DNA from: Trametes villosa
Taxonomy: Eukaryota; Basidiomycota; Agaricomycetes; Polyporales; Polyporaceae
Assembly: GCA_002964805.2 (NCBI GenBank)
Contig: PUDQ02000003.1
Span: 868,001-932,000, forward strand
Direction of reading: 5' to 3'
DNA: 64,000 bases
Every line of letters starts with the position of its first letter. The stretch's first letter is position 1. The translations under genes were made by a program, and so were the position numbers. Below the pieces are notes generated by a model. It saw only the letters and a program-made list of their open reading frames with translations. It did not search any database and had not been told where the DNA came from. Below, one piece after another: positions 1 to 8,800 of this stretch.

Positions 1-1145
1 TCCAGGTTCACGCGGAGGCCGTACTTGCGCGCCCAGCCAAGCAGGCGGAGGACGTACTTCCAGCAGACGCGCGCGAGGAACGGCTCCGCGACCTTCTGGC
101 CGTTCCCGTCGACACCGACGTCGTTCCATGCCTCGATCGCCCAGAAGGGGATTTGGAGGCGGATCCAGTTAAGGCCCGCGCCCGCGATCTCGGCGATGTC
201 CTGCTCGGTGATGAACGTGTTGTAGTGGTCCTCGAGCGTGCTCTGCAGCTGGCCCTTCTGGGCGAGGATGGTGCTGAGCGTCCACTCGTCGACTGCGCCC
301 GGGTTCGCCTCGTATAGTGCGGGGACGATGAACGGCTCGGGGACGAACAGGCCGCCGATATTCACGCCGAAGATGCGGTCTTTGCCCCAGGTCCAGGTCT
401 CGTTGAGCGCGGGAGTCCAGGAGTTCGGGCGCGCGGAGTTGTCGAACGGGTTTTCTGGGTTGTTCACCCCTGCAAGGTGTGATCAGTTTCTGCACTTTTG
501 CCGACGCGATTTTGATTTCGGGCTAGCGGGCCGATTTCTGTGCCGACACCGCACCCTCGTCGCGCCACCACAGCGAGAACAGAACGCGGACTTACAGAAG
601 CCACCGAACTGGTTCTTGTACGTGAACGTCGTGCCATCCTCCATCGTGACAGTGCTGCCGTCTCCACCAGTCGTGACCGCCGTCTGGACGGGCTTCGCAG
701 GCGCGGTGGTGGACCCGGTGCTGCTGCTGCCTCCATTGCCGTTCGACGCCGCGCCGGAAGACGCGCCACTGGAGACCGCGTTATGCTGGTTGGGCTTGAT
801 GACCTTGAAGTACACGGGGACGATAACAGCCACGACGATCACGGCAAGAGCCACCAAGGAGAGGAACCAGAACAAGGCGCGTTTGTAGAAGGGCCGACGT
901 GGGGCGAAATCGGCCGACTCGGCGCCGCTGTAGCTTTCTTTCGAGAGAATGGCGCCCTCGGGCAGCACGGCGTCGGTAGAGCCAGAGTTGGGTAGCATGG
1001 GTGCATCGTCGCGCGGGGTGCCCGCGAGCGAGCGGTCGGGTATAGGGCCTGAGAGGGGCCGAGGAGGACCGAGTGGCGAGCCTTGGGCGGAGAGGTGGTC
1101 GGACCCAGCCTGGTCGAAGGGGTTGTACTGCGACGACCGGTTCAT
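1..1145 (-). CDS. Glucan exo-1,3-beta-glucosidase, GH5 family, membrane-anchored (5' part only)
   Basis: Exons are 1145-596 and 469-1, continuing past the left edge. The intron 595-470 has a GTAAGT donor and a TGCAG acceptor and joins the halves in frame to give ..GGFWVNNPENPFDNSARP.. The protein starts with about 85 hydrophilic Pro/Ser-rich residues. One hydrophobic membrane segment follows (ALFWFLSLVALAVIVVAVIV, about residues 90-112), then a Ser/Gly/Thr-rich linker and the start of a GH5 catalytic domain (NSWTPALNETWTWGKD, GVNIGGLFVPEPFI, LNWIRLQIPFWAIE). This is the layout of basidiomycete type II membrane glucanases that trim beta-1,3-glucan from non-reducing ends during wall remodelling. 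The catalytic glutamates lie beyond the window. The ATG at 1145 is the first in frame and follows a TATA box by about 95 nt. I am sure of the family, not of the exact substrate. Confidence 0.9.
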
Positions 1146-1233
1146 GGCGGGGGCGGGGAGGTGATGGGGGCCCCGGGCGTGGATTGTGCGTGAAGGGGGT
1201 ATGGGTGCAGGCCTGGTGAGGTGCGCCTGCTGG

Positions 1234-1240
1234 TTATATC
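1234..1240 (-). promoter_or_regulatory. TATA box of the GH5 glucanase gene
   Basis: The minus strand reads GATATAA about 95 nt upstream of the glucanase ATG, a normal distance for a basidiomycete TATA box with a short leader. Confidence 0.45.
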
Positions 1241-2468
1241 AGCCCGCCGCGAGAGCGGGAGCAGGGAAGCTGGGCGGGCCCGGAGGGGGAACGAGGGGGC
1301 GCGGATGGCGGGGAAAGGAGAAGGAGCGCACGCGAGGCCGTCCGCCCGAGGGCGCGTCCATATATTCGCGCGGGGAAATGCACACCTCAATTCTGGCCCA
1401 GGACGCGAGCGCCGACCCGGCTCACATGTCGGCCTTCCTTGCGGTGGCAGCTGTGCGGCCATCTGCCCTCCTATTCTGCCCGCCCCATGACCCCGCCCGA
1501 GCTGGCGACCCTTCGCTCGCCCTGCCGACCTGCATATCCTGCCGAACCGACTTGCGCGCGGCCGCGGCCACGATGCGTTCATAGGCCCATCGTAGCTCGT
1601 CCTGAAGCCCGCGTCCAGCGAGGTGTGGCTGCGAGCGCACGGAACGGAGGAGGATGCATGACTGTACGAAGCCGGGCTTGGCCCACTCTCACGTCGGCTT
1701 CGACACCCGGATCGAGGCGTGCCCATATATGGGAAGGTGAGTCTCGTTCCCCGGCGTTTCTCTGGTCCATCTGCCTCTGCTCAAACTATCGATGGGCAGC
1801 GCAGATCCATCCAGCGTGGCCTCGACGAATAGCGAGCTTCTCAGCGCGAGCTCGCCAGCCCTCGTGTCGACCTAGCGTCGACAGAGTTCACGATACCTTC
1901 CCCGGGTGTCAGCATATTCTGCGAAATGCAGCCCGGTCAGGCGCCTTCAGGCGCGCGCCCCTCAAATTCCCCGACAGGCGACGGATCAGAACTCCACGAG
2001 GCGGCCTGGGGCCAGGCACCGAGGACGGCACAGCACGGGGGATCGTGGGGCAGGCGCTCGTCGATCGCAAACGGCGCGGCTACTGAACGCCATGGCCGAA
2101 CAGACCTGTGCAGAGACTCTGGACGAGTCCCTCTGCACGGATCGCCGGGGTGTGTCACGGAAACACCATGCCCGACAGGAGCTCCGCGCTGCGGTGGTTG
2201 AAGCGCCTGCACGCCTAGCCATGCGATGCAGTCGCAGAATGCAGGCCCATGCAGCCGAAACGTGGACCGCTCGCATCGTGTATTAGGTGCGTGTACATAC
2301 CGTGGCGAAGACGTGCCTGCGCGCAAAGTAAACTTTAAAGCTGTTTAGATCACAACACAACTTCTCAGTATAAAGGATGGGGTAGCTTGCCTGCTCAACT
2401 ACCGCATATCCGGGAATTCGATATACCTATCCCGCCAGAAGATGATCCCAAGACCACCTCTACAATGC
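1241..2468. other. Intergenic region, no gene seen
   Basis: GC-rich DNA between the glucanase promoter and the 3' end of the next gene, which is transcribed the same way. Open stretches exist in several frames, but they are Arg/Pro/Ala-rich, mutually overlapping and lack splice or start context. It probably holds the upstream control region of the glucanase gene. Confidence 0.5.
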
Positions 2469-4095
2469 TTACCAGTCCTCGTCATCATCGTTCAGAGCCG
2501 TCCCGAAACCCAACTCCGCCAACTCCTGCATGACCTGCTCTCCCCCGGACGCGGAGCCTTCGTCCTCCTCGCCACCATATGGCGGCATACTATCACGGCC
2601 TACTGGCCCCAGCATATGCTCACGCCCTCCTCGGTCGCGCGACAGCCTCACCGCAGCTGTCTCCAGAGATGGCATCGCGTCTGTGAAGCGTTTGGCATAT
2701 AGTTTCAGATCCGTGTCCATGAACTCGCGCTCTAGTGGGCTGAAGGATAGCCTGAGGAGCCCGAAGTTCAGAGTGAGCTTGAGGGTGTGCAGTGGAAGGG
2801 GCGCTAGCGTCTCGAACATGTCATCCTGGGTGGTATATGTGGGTGAGCACGATCCAACATAAGTCAGCGATATCTGAACCACTTACCAGTATTGCGCTAG
2901 CGTCAGCATCCCCTTCCGATGGCGCAAAGACTACTTCTAGATCCAGCGTCCGCAAGCACTGCGCGGCCGGGCTGTGGAGCACGCGCGACATGGGCCCATT
3001 CGACCCAAAGAGCGCGCTGCCAATCGCACTGAACGTGAGCGAAGCAGGCTGCACATCTCCCAAGACGTCGTCGAGACCGCCACGCGTAAGGCCGACGCGT
3101 GTGATGTCCCCCTTGAGGCGCACGTCGGGCACATGGCACACCAGACCGAGCATCCACACGTCCCGCACGGTGCCCTCCACGACGCGCAGGCGCTGCCAGC
3201 TGCCGTGGTTCACCTGGTCGTCGCGGTTCGCCTGGCGCGTCGCGAGGCGCTCCTCGGCCGCGTACGGGAAGACGTCCAGGATCGGGTCGTACGGCGCGGT
3301 GAGCGCGAGGTGCTCGACGTTCGGGAACGAGTGCACGTACGCGGCGGTCGCGGGCATCGCGCCGTCGGGCTTGTACGTCGCGCAGATGCGGCGCACGCGC
3401 GGGTAGACGATGTCGTAGCCGACGACTTCTGAGCGGATGTCGAAGCCCGAGCCCGCGAGCACCTCGAGCGTGTCGGCGGAGCTCGCGAGGCGCACGATCG
3501 GGTTCCGGCTGTCCGGGTCGCCGAAGGTGCCCCATCCTGCGCCGGCGGAGTCGAACGCGAGTGACGCTGAGACGAGCGTGGACGGAAGGCGGTTCAATAG
3601 CTCGTGCCCGTGGTCAGCCATCGAGGATATCCTAAGGTGTCGTAGTGTAGTGAGCGAGGAGAACGCGCGGAGGAGGATGGGACCGAGTGGTGAGTCGTCG
3701 CCATCATCGTGGAACTCTGCGTGCAACTGGGGGCTTCCGGAGCCAAGGACCTTCTCGGCATCGTACAGGCTCAGCGAATCGAGCTTGAGGTCCGCGTGCG
3801 TGAGTATGGCGGCGAGCATCCGCACCGCGCCGTCGGAGAAGCCGCCGTGCGAGACCGCGAGGGCGCGCAGGTACCGGAAGCGGCTGCTGGCCGTTTGGCT
3901 CGCGAACATGAACGCCGCGAAGGAAAGGACGTCGAAGTTGCTGCCGAGGGTGGCGCCGTTGCGGAGGAGCAGCCGCGGGCCCTTCGAGTCGCGGTAGAGC
4001 GCGCGGCAGGTCCGCATCATCGCCGCGATCGTGCGGGGCGAGGAGAGGTCCATGACCATCAGCAGCACGTCGAAGGGGAGAGCCTGGTCCACCAT
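2469..4095 (-). CDS. F-box-like protein, 521 aa
   Basis: Two exons, 4095-2887 and 2825-2469, are joined by a 62-nt intron (GTAAGT donor, CCCAG acceptor) in phase 0. The N-terminus MVDQALPFDVLLMVMDLSS and the following MMRTCRALYRDSKGPRLLL match the degenerate F-box pattern of basidiomycete F-box/LRR-like proteins: a Leu-Pro start, hydrophobic helices, then CRALY. The rest alternates short Leu-rich strands and helices, like the LRR-type tails of this family, but no clear LRR consensus can be counted. Such proteins usually act as substrate adaptors of SCF ubiquitin ligases; here that is inferred from family resemblance only. The C-terminus is acidic (ALNDDDEDW). The start is the first in-frame ATG and lies 12 nt after a probable 5'-UTR intron. 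Confidence 0.75.
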
Positions 4096-4107
4096 CGTGA
4101 TACTCGG

Positions 4108-4216
4108 CTGGGATGTGGTGGTTAGTAAGGTGTACTGAAGCGAAGTTGTGGCGAGCTCGTAGGTACTCACCGCGCGTCGTCTACAGCGGCAGGGGCGGTC
4201 GGGAAGTGAGAGGCAT
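4108..4216 (-). promoter_or_regulatory. 5'-UTR intron and 11-codon upstream ORF
   Basis: Upstream of the F-box-like gene, the minus strand has a GTGAGT donor (4170-4165) and an acceptor ending CATCCCAG at 4108. These define a 63-nt intron within the leader. Before it, an ATG at 4216 opens an 11-codon reading frame (MPLTSRPPLPL) that ends at TAG (4183-4181). Neither is in frame with the main protein. Together they suggest a spliced leader carrying a short upstream ORF that could lower translation. Confidence 0.45.
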
Positions 4217-4458
4217 CTCAAAGCGCTTTAAGGACTTAAGAAGCCTTTAGTTGCCATCAGGTGGAAGAAGCGGAAGGTCGGTCACGCAGACCCATCTTTC
4301 TGTGTTTCTACCGCAGCTCGGAGCCGCATTTCTATGCAAAGTGACCGACCAAGAAGATAGTGACATGAGCGATGAATCAGCTGTGAGCTGAGGGGAGCTG
4401 GCCAGTGAAATCAGTCTCGCATCTCTCTCCCAAAGATCTGAATTGATGAGGAAAAGCT

Positions 4459-4465
4459 AAAAAAA
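4459..4465 (-). terminator. Pol III T-run after tRNA-Thr copy 1
   Basis: Seven consecutive T on the minus strand downstream of the tRNA 3' end, the standard RNA polymerase III termination signal. Confidence 0.7.
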
Positions 4466-4486
4466 CATGCGGTTGAAAGGTGATAT

Positions 4487-4557
4487 GCCCTCAGGCTGGA
4501 TTGAACAACCGACCTCACCATTACGAGTGGCGCGCTCTACCACTGAGCTATAAGGGC
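4487..4557 (-). tRNA. tRNA-Thr (anticodon CGT), copy 1
   Basis: On the minus strand the 71 nt fold as a normal cloverleaf: acceptor GCCCTTA/TGAGGGC, D arm GCTC-AGTGGTA-GAGC, anticodon loop CTCGTAA with anticodon CGT reading ACG (Thr), T loop TTCAATC. There is no intron. A run of seven T on the minus strand (4465-4459), 21 nt past the gene, is the likely RNA polymerase III stop. The sequence is identical to the copy at 11491-11561, which points the other way. Confidence 0.95.
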
Positions 4558-5849
4558 CTCTTTTGTAAGAAGAGTTGGGCCATATACGGGCTGCACCAGT
4601 ACGCACCGCCAAGTTCGCGCATCGGAGGCTGGCTTGCTCCCTTCTTGAAGTTCTTCATTCCTAACTACCATCTCGAGTCGTACGACGCTACATGATTGCT
4701 CAGAGCATCCCCACATCCCCACATGGAAAATGCCACGATCTTAGTTGTGAAATGCATATCAGCTCGACCGGCACTCGGGAGATGGGCAAGCGGTGTTCCA
4801 TGGTCCGAGTGGGCGAGGTCCGGTGGTTGTCGAGGGTTCAAGTTGTCGCCGTCGTACCACGGACTTACGCAGCGGCGTTCAAGGACGCTCGGACTTGTAC
4901 GATGTACCGCTGAAGATGACAGAACTCACGCTGGGTCGGCGCTGCGCCCCTAGCCCCCATGGGATTGACTCGGCTACCAAGTTTTCCCGCCCGCAATGTA
5001 AAAGTCGACACAGCTTGATCGCGGCTCTCTACACAATACCCATCTGCGCCAGCGACTTCCCATCTACCACCGCAACCCGCAACTGGAAATCCTGGAACGA
5101 TGCTCAGATCGGGTAAACGAGTACAGCGTCCGGCGGCGCTTTTCGACGTCGCGGCGTGCACCTACCCCTATCGCGGATGTTCGCGAAGATGGATGAGCGT
5201 CCGTCCGGAGGAACGCGCACCAGCATCTGGCTCATGTGAGTAATCGCCTTGCTGTCGGACGACGTATGTGGGCACATCGGTGCGGGCCCTGTGGCTCACG
5301 CTGCTGTGTCGCGTGCCATAATCTCGACGCATCCCCATGCGCAAACAAATGCATCGCCTCGGCCTTCCGAGCGTCAGAGAACAGATTGTGGGCTCTCCCG
5401 TTCGTTGAGTCTGTCGTTGAGGAGTACCGGCGTCCCTGCTCTGAACTGCGGCGAGCTGGGCACGTCTTCTTTGAGCACCAGCCACATCCTCGAGGCGCCT
5501 GCCCGGTCCGGGGAAATCTACAGGCACTCTGTCTGTCAGCCCCCAGGAAAGGTGGGGTTACAACATTCTCGGACAATTCGCCTCGTGAACTTCCCGGTCT
5601 TAAATTCTGTGCACGACCGTTGCTTCGGACAGTCGCGCTCAAAGGGCTGTCAGTCGCTTCTTGGACGGGGCATACGCTGTTGTAGCACACACAGATGGCC
5701 TTTCCAAACCACCTACGCCTCGCCTGAGCTTCAGGTTGCCATAGCTGCTCTCGCGGAAAACTAGAACCAGCCCTTGGAGGGCAATCTAACTCGCACCTCT
5801 CTTCGTACCCAACGATGGCATGCGCTAGTAGCTGACTACCTTACCACAG
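4558..5849. other. Region between tRNA-Thr and panB; panB first exon expected here but not found
   Basis: No complete gene is seen. The panB coding frame begins at a probable splice acceptor at 5848-5849 (branch-like GCTGAC, then TTACCACAG) and has no in-frame ATG upstream, so the true start exon should lie in or before this stretch. I could not find an ATG-containing exon with a good donor that ends in the required phase. Other open stretches overlap in conflicting frames. Confidence 0.4.
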
Positions 5850-6778
5850 CTTCGCCGCGCAAGAAGGTCACGCTACAGCACTTGCATGCCCTCCGGTCCG
5901 CGCGAACGCCAATCACGATGCTCACCGCATACGACTTCCCCACCGCGCGCGCATGCGAGGCGCACGGCGTGGACATCACCCTCGTCGGCGACTCGCTCGC
6001 GCAGGTGTGCCTCGGGTACGACGACACCACACGCCTCACGCTCGACGAGATGCTGCACCACGCCCGCGCCGTCGCGCGCGGCTCACACACCCCGCTACTC
6101 GTTGCGGACATGCCGTTCGGGACGTACATCGCCAGCCCCGAGGACGCCGTGCGGAACGCCGTGCGCCTTGTCCGCGAGGGCGGCGTCGAGGCCGTCAAGA
6201 TGGAGGGCGGGCTCGAGATCGTCGAGACCGTCCGGCGGTTGACGAGCGTCGGCATCCCCGTCATGGGCCACATCGGGCTCCTCCCGCAGCGGCACGTCAT
6301 GCACTCCGGGTTCAAGGCGCAGGGACGCACCGCGGAGGGCGCGCTGCACGTGCTCAACACCGCGCTCGCGCTCGAGGACGCGGGCGTGTTCGCGATGGTG
6401 CTCGAGGCGGTCCCGCACACGCTGGGGACGTACGTCTCGCAGCGGCTGACGCGCGCGGCGACGATCGGCATTGGGGCGGGCGCGGGCACGGACGGGCAGG
6501 TGCTCGTGTGGGACGACGTGCTCGGGACGTGGCACGGGCACCAGGCGCGGTTCGTGCGGCGCTTCGCAGACGTGAGCGCGGAGGTCGCGCGCGGCGTGCA
6601 GGGCTACATGCAGGCGGTGCGCGAGCGCAGCTTCCCGGCGCTCGAGGAGAGCTACGGGATGCCGAAGGCGGAGTGGGAGCGGTTCGAGCAGATGGCGCGT
6701 GCGTTGCGGTCGGGCGGGGCCGAAGGGGGTGCGGCTACAGCAGCTGCTTCTAGTTCCGCGGGGGAGGAGAGCCGGTAG
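5850..6778 (+). CDS. panB: 3-methyl-2-oxobutanoate hydroxymethyltransferase (ketopantoate hydroxymethyltransferase), 5' exon missing
   Basis: Catalyses the first committed step of pantothenate/CoA synthesis: 2-oxoisovalerate plus methylene-tetrahydrofolate gives ketopantoate. The fungal homologue is ECM31, usually mitochondrial. The frame is a full PanB barrel: SPRKKVTLQHLHAL start, GDSLAQV (metal-binding Asp, codon 5990-5992), VADMPFGTY (second metal Asp, 6107-6109), AVKMEGG (Lys 6197-6199 and Glu 6203-6205), GHIGLLPQ, and MVLEAVP (catalytic Glu 6404-6406). All five key residues are present. A low-complexity Ala/Ser/Gly tail of about 25 residues ends at TAG. No in-frame ATG precedes the conserved N-terminal strand. 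The frame starts at an apparent acceptor at 5849 that needs one base from an earlier exon, which probably encodes the targeting peptide. Confidence 0.92.
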
Positions 6779-6879
6779 GGTTCGAGCGAGACGCTAGGGC
6801 CACTCTATCTTATGAAGTTATATATGCAGGGAATCTACCGGGGTCATTCGGTCCATCGTATGAATGCCTGTTACTAGCC

Positions 6880-7345
6880 TGGTCGGCGGTGTCGAAGAGA
6901 GTGAGGCCTTGAGGAGTTGTGGACATATCACATAAGTATAGGTATAGGTTTGGCAGTGAGACTGCCGCGGCGTCTAGTACGCGGAGGTACGATAACGGCA
7001 CCCAACGAACGACGCGGTATACGCCCCGACCCTTCCTGGAGTAGTACTTAGTAGCCGATCCCACAGCCCGCCCTGCAGTACCTCTCGAGGGATAGCAACA
7101 GGTCGCTAAAGTGCTCGGTCACTACATGCTGTTCGCCGGGCGTTCACATGGCCGCCACTCTGACCTTCGTCAGCGCCGGTAGTGATGAGAGTGAGGAATG
7201 CATAGTTATGGGCATATCACATAAGTACATAGGTATGGAACGGGGGCGTCGCAGCGGTACCATGGCGGTACGTAGCGGACGCCCCAGAATACGCCTCGAG
7301 CGTTCCCAGAGTAGTAGTAGCCGACCCCACAGCCTGACTCGCAAA
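6880..7345. repeat. Two diverged tandem copies of a ~180-bp unit
   Basis: About 6888-7072 and 7180-7340 align by eye in the same orientation. Shared blocks include GAGAGTGAGG, CATATCACATAAGTA, a TACGCC block and AGTAGCCGA-CCCACAGCC. On the minus strand both copies translate to related peptides: YYS-x3-RGV-x3-VR-VP in one, YYSGNARGVFWGVRYVP in the other. Either a duplicated gene fragment or a duplicated non-coding element; no full gene is visible. Confidence 0.6.
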
Positions 7346-8279
7346 ACATCCTGAGACGAAAAGTCAATGAAGTACTCTGTAGCCGCGAGGAGACAGTGGA
7401 ACGCACCGTACATGTCTAGCCGACGCCGGTTTGCGTCGTAGTCCCACCAGCGCAGGCTCCCCAACTTCCGAATGTGAGGCCTCAGAGAGAGAGCGGCTGG
7501 CCTGGACCAGTTAATGCGCTCTGCCTCCCATGAGCACCGCGCTTCATGTAAGTTGTGTCCGGCGGCGGGGACTCATACTCGGGTGACACAGCAGTAGCGC
7601 GGCGGTCTCGACGGATACCGGGATCGTGCAGCCGCGGTATGCAACTTGCTCAGGTCGGTAGGATCCTCCCGTGCCGGGGTGAAGCGGGCGTAGAACTCCG
7701 GCGAGCCAATGCACCTTCCGGCCAGTCGCTCGCCTGGTCCTGAGGTCGTGGCGTGTAACGACGACGGGGGCTTGACAGAGTGGCAGAGGCGGCGATGACG
7801 CCTGGGCATGGTGGGGGGACTCCAGAGACCTGTGGCACTCTGATATCCTCGGCCTTCTCCGTACCAGTCCAGCTTGACGGGACGTAGCGCGCGCGAAACA
7901 GCCGGGCGCGTTCCCGAGACGCAGGACGTAGCGGATGGCTGACTCTCCTAACCGACCGGATGTGGATCTGTCTGCCATCTGCGACAAACGGATCCACGGC
8001 ATCGTGCGAGGGATTGCCCGTACGGCTGGGGCAGGTCCGATAGGTCGGTAGCAGTGTTTGCGAGGAGCCCACGGACCAGTTTGCTCGCGCTGATGCCGGG
8101 TTGCGTCGTCCCGTCTACGGTTCCGGAAGAGCTGGCCGCCGCGATGAGGGACCTGAGACGGCCGGTCACGCCAGAGTACGATGCATTTCGGCGCACGGTC
8201 ACGGCTATGCGGAGAGCGACCTGCAAGGTACAAATGAGCGACTTGCACGGGTGGGCACAGCGCGAGTGCTGATACTCAC
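7346..8279 (-). pseudogene. Possible decayed or non-coding minus-strand transcript
   Basis: A TATA box (8536-8529) and a canonical 59-nt intron (donor GTGAGT at 8279, acceptor TTGCAG ending 8221) lie in the right order on the minus strand. The implied first exon (about 8500-8280) contains no ATG. The second exon has open stretches in different frames (92 codons ending near 7948, and another ending at 7650) that cannot be joined without another event. This fits a gene that has lost its frame, or a spliced non-coding RNA. I do not recognise the peptides. Confidence 0.3.
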
Positions 8280-8528
8280 TTGGGGACTACTCTGGGGGCT
8301 TGAGGCGTATTCTAGGCGGCCCGGACGGGCGTGCGACGGATCGACAGCGTCGAGTCCGCCGCTGCCTGCCCGGGCAGCCTTAAGCTGAGAGGTTTGTCTG
8401 CCAGAGGACGCAGATGCGGTGGGTTGTCTGGCGCCAGGGTTGAGTACTGAGTAGCGGGGGCTGCTGTGTGTGTAGAGGGCGAGAGAGTGTGCTGAGATCC
8501 TGCCGACTCCAGCACCGCGCAGTGGGGG

Positions 8529-8536
8529 TTTATATA
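8529..8536 (-). promoter_or_regulatory. TATA box (TATATAAA)
   Basis: Perfect TATATAAA on the minus strand about 250 nt upstream of a canonical splice donor at 8279. It is about 270 nt past the KRI1 stop codon and drives the same strand, so it belongs to the transcript candidate at 7.3-8.5 kb and not to KRI1. Confidence 0.5.
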
Positions 8537-8800
8537 CCCGTCCAGCAAGGACAAAGCCGCGCGTCCCTTGTTCAAGGAGGGCGCCTCGCGTCGTGCCACT
8601 TGGATGGCATCCCGACCGACGGGGGGGGCGTTGTTCTCACCTGAGCGTTGTTCTTGACTTGGTAATCTTGCGCAATGCACGCGGCGGCACACTTGCTGCG
8701 GTGCCACCGATTGATGCACGCGTAGGGGGAGAGCAGGTACGGCACAAACATCCCATAGCAGAAAGCAAGACGACGAGGAGACTACAACGAAGTACACGCA

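Noticed and set aside
5774..5849. N-terminal extension of panB from 5774
   Set aside because: The first codon is TTG, not ATG, and the stretch ends in a typical branch point and acceptor, so it is more likely intron.
7544..8248. 234-codon opening on the minus strand
   Set aside because: It opens at a GTG codon, crosses the apparent intron at 8279-8221, and has Arg/Pro/His-rich composition.
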